Assembly (NCBI RefSeq): GCF_001648595.1 | Contig: NZ_LBAW01000011.1 | Coordinates: 62,001 to 126,000, forward strand | DNA length: 64,000 bases | Source of the DNA: Legionella bozemanae | Lineage (GTDB): Bacteria > Pseudomonadota > Gammaproteobacteria > Legionellales > Legionellaceae | Direction of reading: 5' to 3' | Shown: piece by piece, positions 1 to 10,183 of the stretch | How positions within the stretch are numbered: the first letter of the stretch is position 1 | Layout: every line of letters begins with the position of its first letter | Made by a program: the position numbers and the translations under genes | Notes under the pieces: generated by a model | What the model saw: only the letters and a program-made list of their open reading frames with translations | What the model was told of the DNA's origin: nothing | Databases searched by the model: none

Positions 1-1
1 C

Positions 2-31
2 ACCAAACAATTTAACGATTTCGCAGAGTAA
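2..31 (+). CDS. C-terminal tail of upstream gene, probably ribF (partial)
   Basis: An open frame enters from the left edge and reads TKQFNDFAE before a TAA at 29-31, seven bases before the ileS start. In gammaproteobacteria the gene immediately upstream of ileS-lspA is usually ribF (riboflavin kinase/FAD synthetase), so this is most likely its last nine codons. The identity rests only on gene order; nine residues cannot prove it. Confidence 0.35.
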   Translation, partial: TKQFNDFAE

Positions 32-37
32 ACTCTT

Positions 38-2833
38 ATGGCAGAATACAAAGATACATTAAATCTCCCTAATACTTCATTTCCAATGAAGGCAAATTTA
101 GCTACTCGAGAGCCTGAAGTTTTGGCTAATTGGCAAGCAAAAAAAGTTTATGAAAAAATTCGTAATGCTCGTGCCGGAAGTAAGCACTTTATTTTACACG
201 ATGGCCCTCCTTACGCGAATGGCCATTTGCACTGCGGACATGCGTTAAACAAGATTCTTAAAGACATTATTATTAAATCCAAATCACTCAGCGGGTACGA
301 CGCGCCATTTGTTCCTGGTTGGGATTGTCATGGGTTGCCTATTGAACTCAATGTAGAGAAAAAGATAGGGCGTGTTGGTGATAAGGTATCTGCACGAGAG
401 TTTCGTGCCAAATGTCGTGAGTATGCCGCCAGTCAAATTGATATTCAGCGGGATGAGTTTCAACGTCTTGGGGTTTTTGGAGATTGGTATAATCCCTATG
501 TCACTATGGATTTTCGTTATGAAGCCAATATCGTTCGCGCATTAGGTTTGATGATTAAAAATGGTCATTTGCAACAAGGCTTTAAACCAGTACATTGGTG
601 TATTGATTGTGGTTCTGCTTTGGCTGAGGCAGAGGTTGATTATGACGAGAAAACCTCGCCTTCTATTGATGTTGCTTTTTTTGCGGTGAATCCCGAAGAA
701 TTTATTGGATTGTTTAAAAAAAATGCAAAAACAAAGCCAGTTAGCCTTCCTATTTGGACTACGACTCCTTGGACTTTACCTGCTAATGAAGCTGTGTGCT
801 TACATCCTGCGATTGATTATTCTTTAGTCGATACAGATGATTCTTATTTAATACTTGCCACCGATTTGGTTGAATCTACTATGGCTCGTTACGGAGTGAG
901 CCAATATACAATTTGTGGGTCAGCAAAAGGAAAGGTTTTTGAGCATTTAAACTTAAAACACCCCTTCTATAATCGAGTTGTGCCAGTGGTATTAGGCGAG
1001 CATGTAACTACTGAATCCGGTACTGGAAGCGTACATACAGCTCCTGCACATGGACCAGATGATTATTTGGTCGGCCAAGCTTATAAATTGCCTTTAATTA
1101 ATCCAGTTAAAGGAAACGGTTGTTTTGCTGATGATGTTGAATTATTTGCTGGACTTTCTGTATTAAAGGCCAATGACACAATTTTGGAAGTTTTGGCTGA
1201 AAAAGGAGTTCTTTTAGCGAAAGAGAATATTCGACATAGTTATCCTCATTGTTGGCGACATAAATCCCCGATGATTTTTTTAGCGACGCCTCAATGGTTT
1301 ATCTCAATGGATAAAGGTCGGTTAAGGGAACATATTGTTAAAGAAATTGATAAAGTGACTTGGGTTCCTGATTGGGGTAAGGCTCGTATCAGTAATATGG
1401 TTGAAAATAGACCTGATTGGTGTATATCAAGACAAAGAGCTTGGGGTACTCCTATGCCCTTATTTGTTCATAACACGACTCGTGAATTGCATCCTAATAC
1501 ACTGGAGCTTATTGAAAAAGTTGCGTTGCTTATTGAGAAATCTGGCATTGATGCCTGGTTTGAGATGGATGCAAAAGCGCTTTTAGGAGATGATGCTGAA
1601 TTATATGACAAAATTAACGACACTATGGATGTGTGGTTTGACTCTGGTGTAACTCATTTCTGTGTTTTGCAACAAAATAAAGCGTTATCTTTCCCTGCAG
1701 ATATTTATTTTGAAGGTTCAGATCAGCATCGCGGCTGGTTTAACTCTTCATTGACTACTTCTGTTGCTATGTATGGTATTGCTCCTTATAAAACAGTATT
1801 GACTCATGGCTATACTGTGGATGCTGAGGGTAAAAAGCTTTCTAAATCCAAAGGGAATTATGTTGCTTTGGATAAGTTGGTTAACCAACACGGTGCGGAT
1901 ATTTTACGTTTGTGGGTCGCTTCCACGGATTACCGACATGAAGTGAGTATTTCAGATGAAATTATCAAGCGAAATGCAGACGCTTATCGAAGGATTCGCA
2001 ACACAGCCCGTTTTTTATTAGCAAACCTATTCGATTTTGACCCAGCAGTTGATGGCGTACACAACAAAGATCTTTTGGAATTGGATAAATGGGCGTTAAA
2101 GCGCAGCCAGCTTTTACAAAAAGAAATTATCGAAGCTTATGAAAGCTATCAATTTCATGTGATTTATCAGAAACTTCATAATTTCTGTGCGGTAGACATG
2201 GGAAGTTTTTATCTTGATTTGATTAAGGACCGGCAATATACCTCCGCAAAAGAAAGCAAAGCCAGACGTTCTTGCCAAACGGCAATGTATCACATCATTA
2301 GGGCATTTACTCTTTGGGTGGCGCCTATTTTGTCTTTCACAGCAGAAGAGATAGGGCGTTATATACCCGGTTATAATCAAGAATCGGTCTTTACCGAACT
2401 TTGGTATGATGCCTGGCCAAAGATTGATGATGTGAACATGGACGATTGGGATGAATTGCATTTAATCCGTGACGAAGTGAATAAGGCTTTGGAAGAGACA
2501 CGTCAAAAAGGCGAAATAGGCTCTGCTTTGGCTGCAGAAGTCACTTTATATGCGGACAACAAAGTATTGCCTAAACTGACTCGTTTGGGTGAGGAATTGC
2601 GCTTTTTACTCATCACATCTGGTGCCGCAGTACATCCTATGAATTCAGCTCCAGCTGGTATAGCGGCTACAGCATATGGTGTTTCTATTGCCGTTTCGGC
2701 AAGTCCACATGAAAAATGTGCTCGCTGTTGGCACAGACGGCCTGATGTGGGTCAAAATTCCCAGCATCCTGAGCTCTGCTTACGTTGTGTTGGCAATATT
2801 AGCGGCCAAGAGGAAATGAGGCAGTTTATATGA
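38..2833 (+). CDS. ileS: Isoleucine--tRNA ligase
   Basis: Class I aminoacyl-tRNA synthetase that charges tRNA-Ile in the cytoplasm. The class I HIGH-type signature is at residues 57-68 ([12 protein letters not shown]) and the KMSKS loop reads KLSKS at about 600-604. The tryptophan-rich [11 protein letters not shown] segment of the editing (CP1) domain is present. The C-terminus has a CxxC...CxxC zinc site (CARCW...CLRCV), as in bacterial IleS. Length 931 aa is close to the E. coli enzyme. The stop overlaps the lspA start by four bases (ATGA), so the two are translationally coupled. Identification is secure. Confidence 0.98.
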   Translation: MAEYKDTLNLPNTSFPMKANLATREPEVLANWQAKKVYEKIRNARAGSKHFILHDGPPYANGHLHCGHALNKILKDIIIKSKSLSGYDAPFVPGWDCHGLPIELNVEKKIGRVGDKVSAREFRAKCREYAASQIDIQRDEFQRLGVFGDWYNPYVTMDFRYEANIVRALGLMIKNGHLQQGFKPVHWCIDCGSALAEAEVDYDEKTSPSIDVAFFAVNPEEFIGLFKKNAKTKPVSLPIWTTTPWTLPANEAVCLHPAIDYSLVDTDDSYLILATDLVESTMARYGVSQYTICGSAKGKVFEHLNLKHPFYNRVVPVVLGEHVTTESGTGSVHTAPAHGPDDYLVGQAYKLPLINPVKGNGCFADDVELFAGLSVLKANDTILEVLAEKGVLLAKENIRHSYPHCWRHKSPMIFLATPQWFISMDKGRLREHIVKEIDKVTWVPDWGKARISNMVENRPDWCISRQRAWGTPMPLFVHNTTRELHPNTLELIEKVALLIEKSGIDAWFEMDAKALLGDDAELYDKINDTMDVWFDSGVTHFCVLQQNKALSFPADIYFEGSDQHRGWFNSSLTTSVAMYGIAPYKTVLTHGYTVDAEGKKLSKSKGNYVALDKLVNQHGADILRLWVASTDYRHEVSISDEIIKRNADAYRRIRNTARFLLANLFDFDPAVDGVHNKDLLELDKWALKRSQLLQKEIIEAYESYQFHVIYQKLHNFCAVDMGSFYLDLIKDRQYTSAKESKARRSCQTAMYHIIRAFTLWVAPILSFTAEEIGRYIPGYNQESVFTELWYDAWPKIDDVNMDDWDELHLIRDEVNKALEETRQKGEIGSALAAEVTLYADNKVLPKLTRLGEELRFLLITSGAAVHPMNSAPAGIAATAYGVSIAVSASPHEKCARCWHRRPDVGQNSQHPELCLRCVGNISGQEEMRQFI

Positions 2834-3294
2834 GAAAATGGCCATGGTTTATGCTCAGTCTTATAGTGATTGTTTTTGATCAAGTAAGTAAGTACTTAGC
2901 GAGTGTTTTTTTAACTCCCTATAAGCCATTACCTGTTTTTCCAATGTTTAATCTTACTTTGGCCTATAATTCTGGCGCTGCTTTTAGCTTTTTAAGCGGT
3001 GCCGGAGATTGGCATAGATGGTTTTTTGCCGGTTTTAGCTTCATCGTGAGCGTTATACTTGCTGTCTGGTTGTATCGTACTGAAAGCCAGTCTCGATTCC
3101 TTTTAGTTGGCATTAGTCTTATTTTAGGTGGTGCGATTGGTAATTTGATCGATAGAGCACTTGATGGCTATGTGATTGATTTTATTGATGTTTATTATAA
3201 GCATCATCATTTTGCTACATTTAATCTAGCGGATAGTGCAATTTGTATTGGTGCTGGCTTTTTTCTTCTGGATCTGTTGGTGAATAGAGAATGA
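2830..3294 (+). CDS. lspA: Lipoprotein signal peptidase (signal peptidase II)
   Basis: Inner-membrane aspartyl protease that removes signal peptides from diacylglyceryl-modified prolipoproteins. It has about four hydrophobic segments. The conserved blocks are GNLIDR (104-109), VIDF (115-118) and FNLADS (131-136); Asp117 and Asp135 are the expected catalytic pair. The 154-aa length is normal. The ATG lies inside the end of ileS with a 4-base overlap, the classical ileS-lspA arrangement. The fkpB/ispH genes that follow in E. coli are absent here; an accessory block on the other strand begins instead. Confidence 0.97.
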   Translation: MRKWPWFMLSLIVIVFDQVSKYLASVFLTPYKPLPVFPMFNLTLAYNSGAAFSFLSGAGDWHRWFFAGFSFIVSVILAVWLYRTESQSRFLLVGISLILGGAIGNLIDRALDGYVIDFIDVYYKHHHFATFNLADSAICIGAGFFLLDLLVNRE

Positions 3295-3313
3295 CTCAGT
3301 GTATATTGAGTCA
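3292..3313 (+). terminator. Short hairpin after lspA
   Basis: TGACTCA (3292-3298) pairs with TGAGTCA (3307-3313) around an 8-base loop, starting at the lspA stop codon. No strong T-run follows, so terminator activity is only suggested by its position between convergent genes. Confidence 0.35.
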
Positions 3314-3365
3314 ATTTGGCGTTACTAATCTATTCAAGTGACCAAACTCTCTGATGGAGCTTGCC

Positions 3366-5144
3366 TCAGCCGTTGTTCGCGGGTGTTGTTTTTAATGTTT
3401 GCAATTCCTGTGCCTCATCAAATAACATTTTTACGGGACGTGTCTTAGCGTATTCCTCTGCCTTTCCTACTAAAATACTTGCTATCTGGGTAGTGTCTTT
3501 TGCCTTTACAGCATCTTGCAAAGACTCAAACATTTCTTTATAGGTTTTAGAGAAAAAACATAATATCTTATGAAGGAAATTCTTTTCATGTTTCTGGATA
3601 AATCGATCCGTGGCATTAAGAAGAGCATCATTGGAATCACTATGTACCAGACCGCGTATTTTAGCTACATCTTTTTGGATTTCTTCTCCGAGTTCTCCAG
3701 CATCTGTTTGAGTTTTTCTTATTCCTTGAAGCAAAGCGTCGATTTTTTCTTCAGGTGATTTTTGATCTATTTGTTTATCCCCATGCGGAACGGTTTCTAC
3801 TGCATGATCAAGCATCACCTTAAAGGGACCAAGTAAATCATCGGCCTTAATTCCTAGCGCTTCTAACTCTAATATCTTTGTATGAATCTTTTGCAGATGA
3901 AGGACATATTGTTCCTGAGCAAGTAAATGTCGTTGAAATGCATTAACATCAGAAAGTACGATATCAATAATACCTTCTTTTATACCTTTAGTTGATTTAA
4001 TTTGTGACTGATGCGCTTTTAATGTTTGTATATCTTTTTTTTCTACTGTTTTTAGCTCGTTAAATTCACTTTGAATCTCAGCAACAAGCTTAGTAGGGTC
4101 TTTGTATGTTATTAAATTAACCTTTAATTTACTTAAAGCGAGAGTATTTTCCCGAGTAAGCATGCCTAGAGAGAAAAAATCACTTGGAGTACCACCTATA
4201 GCATTAGGAAAAAGAATGATAGAGAATCCTCCCGAAATTTTTTGGGAGAAATTGCCACGCTCTGCATTAAAAAATGCCTGCCAATGTTTTCTTTGATCTG
4301 GCTTTATTTCGAGATCATCCATGAGTTGGTTAAACTGTTCTTGAGTTTGATAATGCGCCCAAAATCTCTCTATTGGAGTTGCATTTCTAGGATGACTACT
4401 TAATAAGATCTGCCTCAATTGCATCATCCGTACAACTTTAGCTTCGTGTTCTTTTATTGACGCCAAGTTTACCTGAAATTGTTTGTATGCCTGTTTCTCG
4501 GGAGTTAATTGTTGTAAGGCACTACTGTGTGATGATTCACTGTTTTTTAACGAATCTCCATATGCTTGTGCTAATTGAGTAAACTGTTGTTTTATTTGCC
4601 CCTTCATTTCTTCCAAATCTTTCCCTGCACTTTTAGGAATCAGGGGATGGTCTAATTGAGTTTCAAAAAAACAGGCCATACAATAAAAAGCAAGCAAGAC
4701 ATTATGACTCATTTCTGGATCATCGATTTTATATGCCTTAGACCATTCGTTGAAACTTTTTATAACATCCATCACTAGCCTGAATTTAGGAGCGTTCATA
4801 AAACCAGTAAAACCATTGATAAATCCGTCACTTAGATGAGATAATAGTTCATTGATAGGTGCTTTTTCTGGATGATTTTCTGTCAGTTTTTCACCACGTA
4901 CCGTTGCAGTTACTGCCAGAAAAAAAAGAAAGCGCAGCCTTTTCTTCAAAGGAAGTTGTTTTTTCAAATTTTCTTCAATGAATTTTAACTGATTCGCAAG
5001 AGGTTCTTTTTTAACATCGCTAATAAAAGGATTAAAGGTTGTTTCTATAGACTTCTTAAATTTATCTAATTTTACATTTTCCGTTTCTGGACTAAAACTT
5101 AAAAGTTTCTTTTCGGTTGAGTCTACAGATTCTTTTGAAAACAT
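3366..5144 (-). CDS. Hypothetical helical protein, effector candidate (intact paralogue)
   Basis: I recognise no named family. The product is about 592 aa, charged and largely helical, with no signal peptide, and coiled-coil-like stretches in the second half. I chose the ATG at 5144 because AGG lies 6 bases upstream; a longer GTG-started frame begins at 5165. It is clearly paralogous to the two frames at 5316-7220. Both share an N-terminal block around NHPEKAPINELLSHLSDGF, a middle block (FW.HYQTQEQF..LMDDLEI) and a Gly-rich GGTPSDFFSLG block. Size, lack of enzymatic motifs, tandem duplication and insertion next to housekeeping genes resemble Legionella Dot/Icm substrates, but that is inference. 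Confidence 0.7.
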   Translation of the reverse strand: MFSKESVDSTEKKLLSFSPETENVKLDKFKKSIETTFNPFISDVKKEPLANQLKFIEENLKKQLPLKKRLRFLFFLAVTATVRGEKLTENHPEKAPINELLSHLSDGFINGFTGFMNAPKFRLVMDVIKSFNEWSKAYKIDDPEMSHNVLLAFYCMACFFETQLDHPLIPKSAGKDLEEMKGQIKQQFTQLAQAYGDSLKNSESSHSSALQQLTPEKQAYKQFQVNLASIKEHEAKVVRMMQLRQILLSSHPRNATPIERFWAHYQTQEQFNQLMDDLEIKPDQRKHWQAFFNAERGNFSQKISGGFSIILFPNAIGGTPSDFFSLGMLTRENTLALSKLKVNLITYKDPTKLVAEIQSEFNELKTVEKKDIQTLKAHQSQIKSTKGIKEGIIDIVLSDVNAFQRHLLAQEQYVLHLQKIHTKILELEALGIKADDLLGPFKVMLDHAVETVPHGDKQIDQKSPEEKIDALLQGIRKTQTDAGELGEEIQKDVAKIRGLVHSDSNDALLNATDRFIQKHEKNFLHKILCFFSKTYKEMFESLQDAVKAKDTTQIASILVGKAEEYAKTRPVKMLFDEAQELQTLKTTPANNG

Positions 5145-5315
5145 AATAGACCTAAAATAAATCACAGTGCTTAATTTATTATAACATGATTATATTAAGA
5201 CAATATGAAATACAAACAGGTCACGAATTAAATAATAGTTATAAGAAATAAACTGGAAGTATGCCAAAATGGTGTTGCAAGCGTGCTTTTTCTAAAAAGA
5301 GGCTCATTTTTAAAC

Positions 5316-6470
5316 TTAATTATGAACTGGAATTGTTACCCTGGATCCTCCATCTAAAGTTTTCTGTGCTTCTTCCTTTAGAGTCTTAAATTGATTTTTA
5401 ATTTCTTTCTCACGAGCATGTTCATCGGATAGGCCTAGTATCTCTTTAATTTTATTAAAACTTTTTTCAGATGACTCCTCTGAGCTAACCTCTTTTGCTG
5501 TTGTAGCCTCTTTTAAGTCTTTGAACATTTTTTTATAGGCAGGAGAAAAAATTAATAATAGTTTATGGCCGAATGTATTTTCCTTAGAGTTAATAAATCC
5601 AGTCACCAATTCAATCATTGTTTTTTGTTTCGAATGTACAAGGATATTAATACTCCGTTGGATGCCTTCTACATTATCAATGGCTCTATCTATTGAGAGA
5701 CTCAAGGTATTAATTTTTTGTGAGGTTGGTAAATCTGAAGGTATTTCAGTGTAGCTAATGGTTTTAACAACTTTATCTAGAAGAGCTTCGCACGTTTTTT
5801 CGAGTTCACTACAATCTACATGGTGTTTTATTTTGTTTATTTGAGCATAAATATTCTGAAGAGATTCAACTAAACGTTTTTGTGCGTGCAAATTTTTTTT
5901 AAGTAAATCGATATCACTATTTACCTGTACCAATGCTTTCGTTGAGGCCTGTCCTCCTCTATTTTTTTCAAATTGTTCCGTTATTGATTCAAGACTAACC
6001 TTTTTAAAACCTGATAAGACTTTTAAATTTTGTTCTATGTTCTCAAAAAGTTGAGACGGATTTTCTTCATCAGGAATTAATTTCTGTTGTTTAATTTCAG
6101 CGCGCATCACTTCGAGTCGTTGTATCACAGCTCCGCTTTTAGAACTAAGAGAGTCTACAGAAATTGTATTACTTGGAATTCCTCCCAACTGTTGAGGTAT
6201 TCCCCAAGAGCCGGTCAAAAATACTGAAAAAAATTGTTGTCTAAAGGAGCCATGCTGGTAATTATAATACTCTTGCCATCCAGGTCTTTCACTTACTGGG
6301 ATCTCGAGATCATTTAGGATCCCTGTAAATTTTTCTGGAGTATTATACTTCTCCCAGAATTGACTCAGTATCTCTGTTTCAGATAGTATCTCTTGCTTTT
6401 TCAGCAAGAGCTGTAATTCTTGTAATCGATTCAATTTATCTTTTGGAAAGCTGTCTCTTTTTTGTTGCAT
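5316..6470 (-). pseudogene. 3' portion of the interrupted paralogue of 3366-5144
   Basis: This 384-aa frame matches the C-terminal two thirds of the intact neighbour: FWEKYNTPEKF..ILNDLEI corresponds to FWAHYQTQEQF..LMDDLEI, then GGIPSNTISVDSL to GGTPSDFFSLGML. It lies in the same reading frame as the 6480-7220 frame; only a TAA at 6480-6482 and three codons separate them. Its apparent ATG (6470) is therefore probably an internal Met of a once single gene. The weak AAGAAG two bases before that ATG could still allow re-initiation, so expression of a separate C-terminal protein is not excluded. No substrate or enzymatic motif was recognised. Confidence 0.6.
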
Positions 6471-6479
6471 TGCTTCTTG

Positions 6480-7220
6480 TTATGTTTTTAATCTAATTAT
6501 CTGCTCTTTGAATTGACGATATAAAGGGTCTTCGTCAGGTCCCAACACTTGCAAAGCGCTACTTATTCTGTTTCTGTTTTCTTCTTCCAACTTATTTTTT
6601 AAGTCATTAAATTTATTAGCAATCAAGCTTTTTATTGTTGCCATTTCATCTTTAAATTTTTTAGGTATTATGCGATAGCTTGATAGTTTTTCCTCAAGTG
6701 AACATGCAGCAGCATAAAGAGCTAATAAAACTTCGTGTTTGTTTTGCATGCCTTGATTGATGTCAAAATATTGTATCCACTCCTTCATTCCTTCTATAAG
6801 GTTATTAATTGCTTCTACATTAAGGTTTAATCCAAGTCCTATAGAACCAAATCCATGAACCCAACCGTTGCTTAATCCGGATAATAGTTTATTAATAGGT
6901 ACAATTTCAGGATGATTTTCAGGAAGATTTTGTTTACGTTCTAATGCCAAAGCCGCTAAAGTAAAAACTAAGGTCCAAGTTCGTTTTTGGCTACTCTCAT
7001 GCTCAATTTTAGCAGCCATATCTCCTGTTTTTTCTTTCATTTCCTTAGCGATATGCTCTAATTGTTGAGCAAGTGGCAATAATTTGCATTGTTCAATAAA
7101 TCCAATGAGCGCATTTTTGATGCCTAGCTTGTGCAGATTGAAGGCAGGATCGGTTTTAGTTTGCCCGTTATACGAGGAGAGAATAATTACTGTTCTATCT
7201 AATAGAGCATCAGTGAGCAT
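6480..7220 (-). pseudogene. 5' portion of the interrupted paralogue of 3366-5144
   Basis: This 246-aa frame matches the N-terminal third of the intact paralogue (NHPEIVPINKLLSGLSNGW versus NHPEKAPINELLSHLSDGF; HEVLLALYAAAC versus HNVLLAFYCMAC). It ends at an in-frame TAA just where the neighbour reads on, and the same frame resumes after it. Without that stop the product would be about 634 aa, near the 592 aa of the neighbour. The shortened product may still be made. No clear ribosome-binding site precedes the ATG. Function unknown. Confidence 0.6.
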
Positions 7221-7328
7221 AATCAGGGCGTTAAAGTGACTATATTATAGATTACTCAACCTTAAGGATTATTATCTATCTTGGCAGTACTTAAGTTGAA
7301 TTCTGATCTTTATAAATAAAACATATTG

Positions 7329-7886
7329 TTACGCCAAAATACTTGTTGTAAGCGCACTGAGCTGTTTTGTATCGGGATTATGTATACTTATTGCCGCTAC
7401 AGCGGGTAAATTAAGGAAATGTTCTGCTTCTTCCCATTCAATTTCGGCAGGGAGCAATTTTAAATGTGGGAGGCATTTATTCAAAAGAGTGCAAAAGGCC
7501 AAATCAGCTGGAAATGGACGAACATGCACATAGCCTAGGCTCATTACTGCCATTGCTTCTGAAATCGTCGCAACTCCGGGTAAGTAATTCAGCGAGTAAA
7601 CATTTGCTGTGTGGGCAATGGCGGGCAAATAACCAGGGCTGGTGGCAAAATGTACATTAGCCTGATAGCAATTTTCAAGTTGCTGTGTATCAATCACTCC
7701 GCCGGCACCGATTTTAAGCGAAGGATAACGAGTAATTGCCTGATTTAATAATTTTTGATCTGTTGAATTAATTTCAACTAAATCGAAACCGGCTGTTTTA
7801 ATTTGCTCTAACCGTTCAAACAAAAAATTGTCTACATCCAAGGATATAATTACAGATTGATTGCCAAGTAACTTATCTAAGATCAT
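7329..7886 (-). CDS. KDPG/KHG aldolase-like protein lacking the Schiff-base lysine
   Basis: TIM-barrel protein of the 2-keto-3-deoxy-6-phosphogluconate aldolase (Eda) family. GAGGVIDTQQLENC and HFATSPGYLP match the family blocks GAGTVL and FAISPG, and PGVATISEAM matches PGISTVSE. The glutamate of the family's LEVT strand is kept (LVEI). The lysine that forms the Schiff base in E. coli Eda (FKFFPAE) is replaced by arginine here (HVRPFPAD), the Arg of LRT is missing, and the GGIS phosphate loop near the C-terminus is not recognisable. I prefer the ATG at 7886, with AGGA about 6 bases upstream; an in-frame ATG at 7916 has its purine tract directly abutting it. Probably not an active KDPG aldolase; real substrate unknown. 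Confidence 0.75.
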   Translation of the reverse strand: MILDKLLGNQSVIISLDVDNFLFERLEQIKTAGFDLVEINSTDQKLLNQAITRYPSLKIGAGGVIDTQQLENCYQANVHFATSPGYLPAIAHTANVYSLNYLPGVATISEAMAVMSLGYVHVRPFPADLAFCTLLNKCLPHLKLLPAEIEWEEAEHFLNLPAVAAISIHNPDTKQLSALTTSILA

Positions 7887-8121
7887 AGCTAGTCCTATGG
7901 TGATGTATAGTGTCATCCTCTAAGTTTTATACATCGTTGCAAGCTGGAGCGGATGATGCTATATATTTTTTAGTAAACTTTGTTTCAAATGGGTTAAATT
8001 ACAAAACTTAATGTTAGAAGAGTTGGCTTGTGTTGGCAAGTATATTAGTGATTCTTATTTGAAATAAATTAGGGATATTAATTAGTTTGAAAAAAGAAAA
8101 TTACGGTGTTTAAAGTATGCA

Positions 8122-8145
8122 CCGAGCATTCTATGGAATGCTCGG
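8122..8145 (-). terminator. Perfect hairpin downstream of the coiled-coil gene
   Basis: CCGAGCATTC (8122-8131) pairs perfectly with GAATGCTCGG (8136-8145) around a TATG loop. It sits 18 bases past the stop of the minus-strand gene that ends at 8164. The following minus-strand bases are only moderately T-rich, so it may be a terminator or an mRNA 3' stabilising hairpin. Confidence 0.5.
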
Positions 8146-8163
8146 ATAGGGGTGAATTGCTTG

Positions 8164-10098
8164 TTATCTAGGTGAGGATGGAGTGCTGACTTGTTCCTCT
8201 CGTTTTTCCACTGGACTCAATTCGGAAGTAACATTATTCTTATAGGAGTCTTCCCCAAATTTAGGCATATTTTTCAATAAATCGTTCATCGTTGTTGGGG
8301 GAACAGGTGCCATTTCTAACATACGTTTGATTTTTTCTTTTAATGTTTCCGGATTTTTATCCAATTCGTTTTGTTCGTCTTTTGATAAAGTTTTCTTCGC
8401 CTTATCTGTAACGTAGTCGTCCATTTTATCACGTGATTTTGGATCTTGTATTGTTTTGACTGTAGTAAATAGAGAGCCCCAAGTGATGGGTTTTTGTCCA
8501 TTGTTTACAGTTTGGACGAATGCAGCAGCAGTTAAAATTTGTTGCGGTGACGGCATTGAAGGTGAAGTTCCTTTAGATTGCGTCGGCGTTGGAATGGATA
8601 TTGCGTTCAAGCCAAAGTTATTACCTGACGTGATCGTGGATTGCGGGGGTTGCATAGACAAAGCAGGGTTTAAAGATTGTTCTGCCTTTGCACGAGCAGA
8701 TTGCATTAAAGTAAGTTGGTTTTGTGCCATTAGTTTTTCAGCTTTGGCTTGAGTGCTGCGTGCGGTATTGAGATTCAGCTCTTCCTTCTCCACATCTTTA
8801 ACTACATCTTTTACAATTTTGAGATCGTTTTTTTTATGTTGGAAGTCGTTCTTTGCCTGTTTTTTGTCACTATCACTCATAGTGTCTAAATCTTGACCTT
8901 CTTTTAAAAGGTAGTAATTCCCTTCCTTATCTTTCGCTATTTTTTGACCTTTAGAAAGAACAAAAGCAGCCTTGCCGTACGTAATGGCATTTCCCTCGGG
9001 ATCCTTAACATTTCCCTCAGCATCAGCGAATACTTTTACTGTGAGATCTTTCTTTTTATTTTGGAAATCCCATTTGGCCTGAGCTATTTCCTCTGGCGTC
9101 ATATTTTTTAATTCTTGCTCTTTTTTTAGAAGATAATAATTTCCATCTTTATCTTTCTCAATCTTTTGATCTTTTGAAAGAACAAATGCAGCATCTTCTT
9201 TAGTAATGTCATTTCCTGCAGAATCTTTAACATTTCCATTAATATCAGCATAGATTTTTTCAGGTTCTTTGTTTTGTCGTTTAGCGGCAAGGATGTCTTC
9301 CAAGCTAGCAATTTTTAGACCGACTGTATTGAGCTCATTTCCTAATCGATAAATATCTTCATCTTTTAGACCAGGCCGCATCATCTTATCTGAGATTAAA
9401 TCGGCTTCTTTTTGGAGGGCTTTAATTTGTTTCTTAATTTGCTTTTCTGATTGTGCTTCAAACTGAGGTGCATTAAATTTATCTAAACCCTCATTGTATG
9501 TACTATATTTTTCAGTAAGCATTTTTCGTTCAGTTTTTAACTTTTCTTCATGCTGCTCAAGTGTTTTTATATCTTGCTGAAGTTTTTCTATAGCTTCAGT
9601 ATAATTTTTAATGGCCTCTTTAGTCTCTGATTTTAGTTCAGTAGGTGGGCTTTTCAATGGAACTTGATCATTTTTTAAGACCTTATCCTGTTGCATTTGG
9701 ATTAACTCATTTTGCGCTTTTTGGGCTTCAGCTTCCTCTGCGAGCAGCCACTGGAATAGAAAACCTCTTCTCCGCTCTTGCATCGTGATTTCTTCTTGTA
9801 TTTGCAGTTGCCGCTCTTCTTCAATGGCTCTCTCAAGAGCTAACTCGGCGCCAATTTCATGGGTTACTGTTTCCCCAGCAGGCGATAATAAGAAAATCTT
9901 TATATCTTCTGGATTACGTAAGCCAAATTGGCTCAGATCGATTGTAGAAGGGTTAGGATCAGCTCCATCTCCAGGTGAGGAAAAACTAAGCTCACCACTG
10001 CCTACTTTTGCTTGTATGGCACTGTCAAGTTTTTCATTTATAAGGGCGAGTTCATCTGAGGTAAGATGTTCTGTTAGGTTTTCTTTTGCAATCGACAT
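8164..10098 (-). CDS. Coiled-coil protein with two 74-residue repeats, effector candidate
   Basis: No named family recognised. The 644-aa product is very rich in Lys, Glu and Gln, with predicted coiled coil at about 85-270 and 430-475. Two tandem repeats occupy about 281-354 and 355-428, each running from a K-[IV]-[YF]-A-D start through GNVKD, AAFVLSK, a KDGNYYLL-type block and a final KK-DL. A Pro/Ser/Thr-rich segment (about 480-520) follows. The C-terminus (SPVEKREEQVSTPSSPR) is short, polar and Glu-rich, as is common in Legionella Dot/Icm substrates. There is no signal peptide. AGAGGA lies about 9 bases before the ATG. Effector status is inference. Confidence 0.75.
   Translation of the reverse strand: MSIAKENLTEHLTSDELALINEKLDSAIQAKVGSGELSFSSPGDGADPNPSTIDLSQFGLRNPEDIKIFLLSPAGETVTHEIGAELALERAIEEERQLQIQEEITMQERRRGFLFQWLLAEEAEAQKAQNELIQMQQDKVLKNDQVPLKSPPTELKSETKEAIKNYTEAIEKLQQDIKTLEQHEEKLKTERKMLTEKYSTYNEGLDKFNAPQFEAQSEKQIKKQIKALQKEADLISDKMMRPGLKDEDIYRLGNELNTVGLKIASLEDILAAKRQNKEPEKIYADINGNVKDSAGNDITKEDAAFVLSKDQKIEKDKDGNYYLLKKEQELKNMTPEEIAQAKWDFQNKKKDLTVKVFADAEGNVKDPEGNAITYGKAAFVLSKGQKIAKDKEGNYYLLKEGQDLDTMSDSDKKQAKNDFQHKKNDLKIVKDVVKDVEKEELNLNTARSTQAKAEKLMAQNQLTLMQSARAKAEQSLNPALSMQPPQSTITSGNNFGLNAISIPTPTQSKGTSPSMPSPQQILTAAAFVQTVNNGQKPITWGSLFTTVKTIQDPKSRDKMDDYVTDKAKKTLSKDEQNELDKNPETLKEKIKRMLEMAPVPPTTMNDLLKNMPKFGEDSYKNNVTSELSPVEKREEQVSTPSSPR
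8821..9258 (-). repeat. Two tandem 74-codon repeats inside the coiled-coil gene
   Basis: Translated residues 281-354 and 355-428 align without gaps: YADINGNVKD with FADAEGNVKD, AAFVLSKDQKIEKDKDGNYY with AAFVLSKGQKIAKDKEGNYY, and QNKKKDL with QHKKNDL. The period is exactly 74 residues. The DNA copies have drifted, so the duplication is old. Confidence 0.85.
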
Positions 10099-10183
10099 AG
10101 AGCTGTATCCTCTTACACCATATTATAATTATATACAACATTGTACAATAAATCATCAGAAGCATATAGCTTAGAATGGCACG

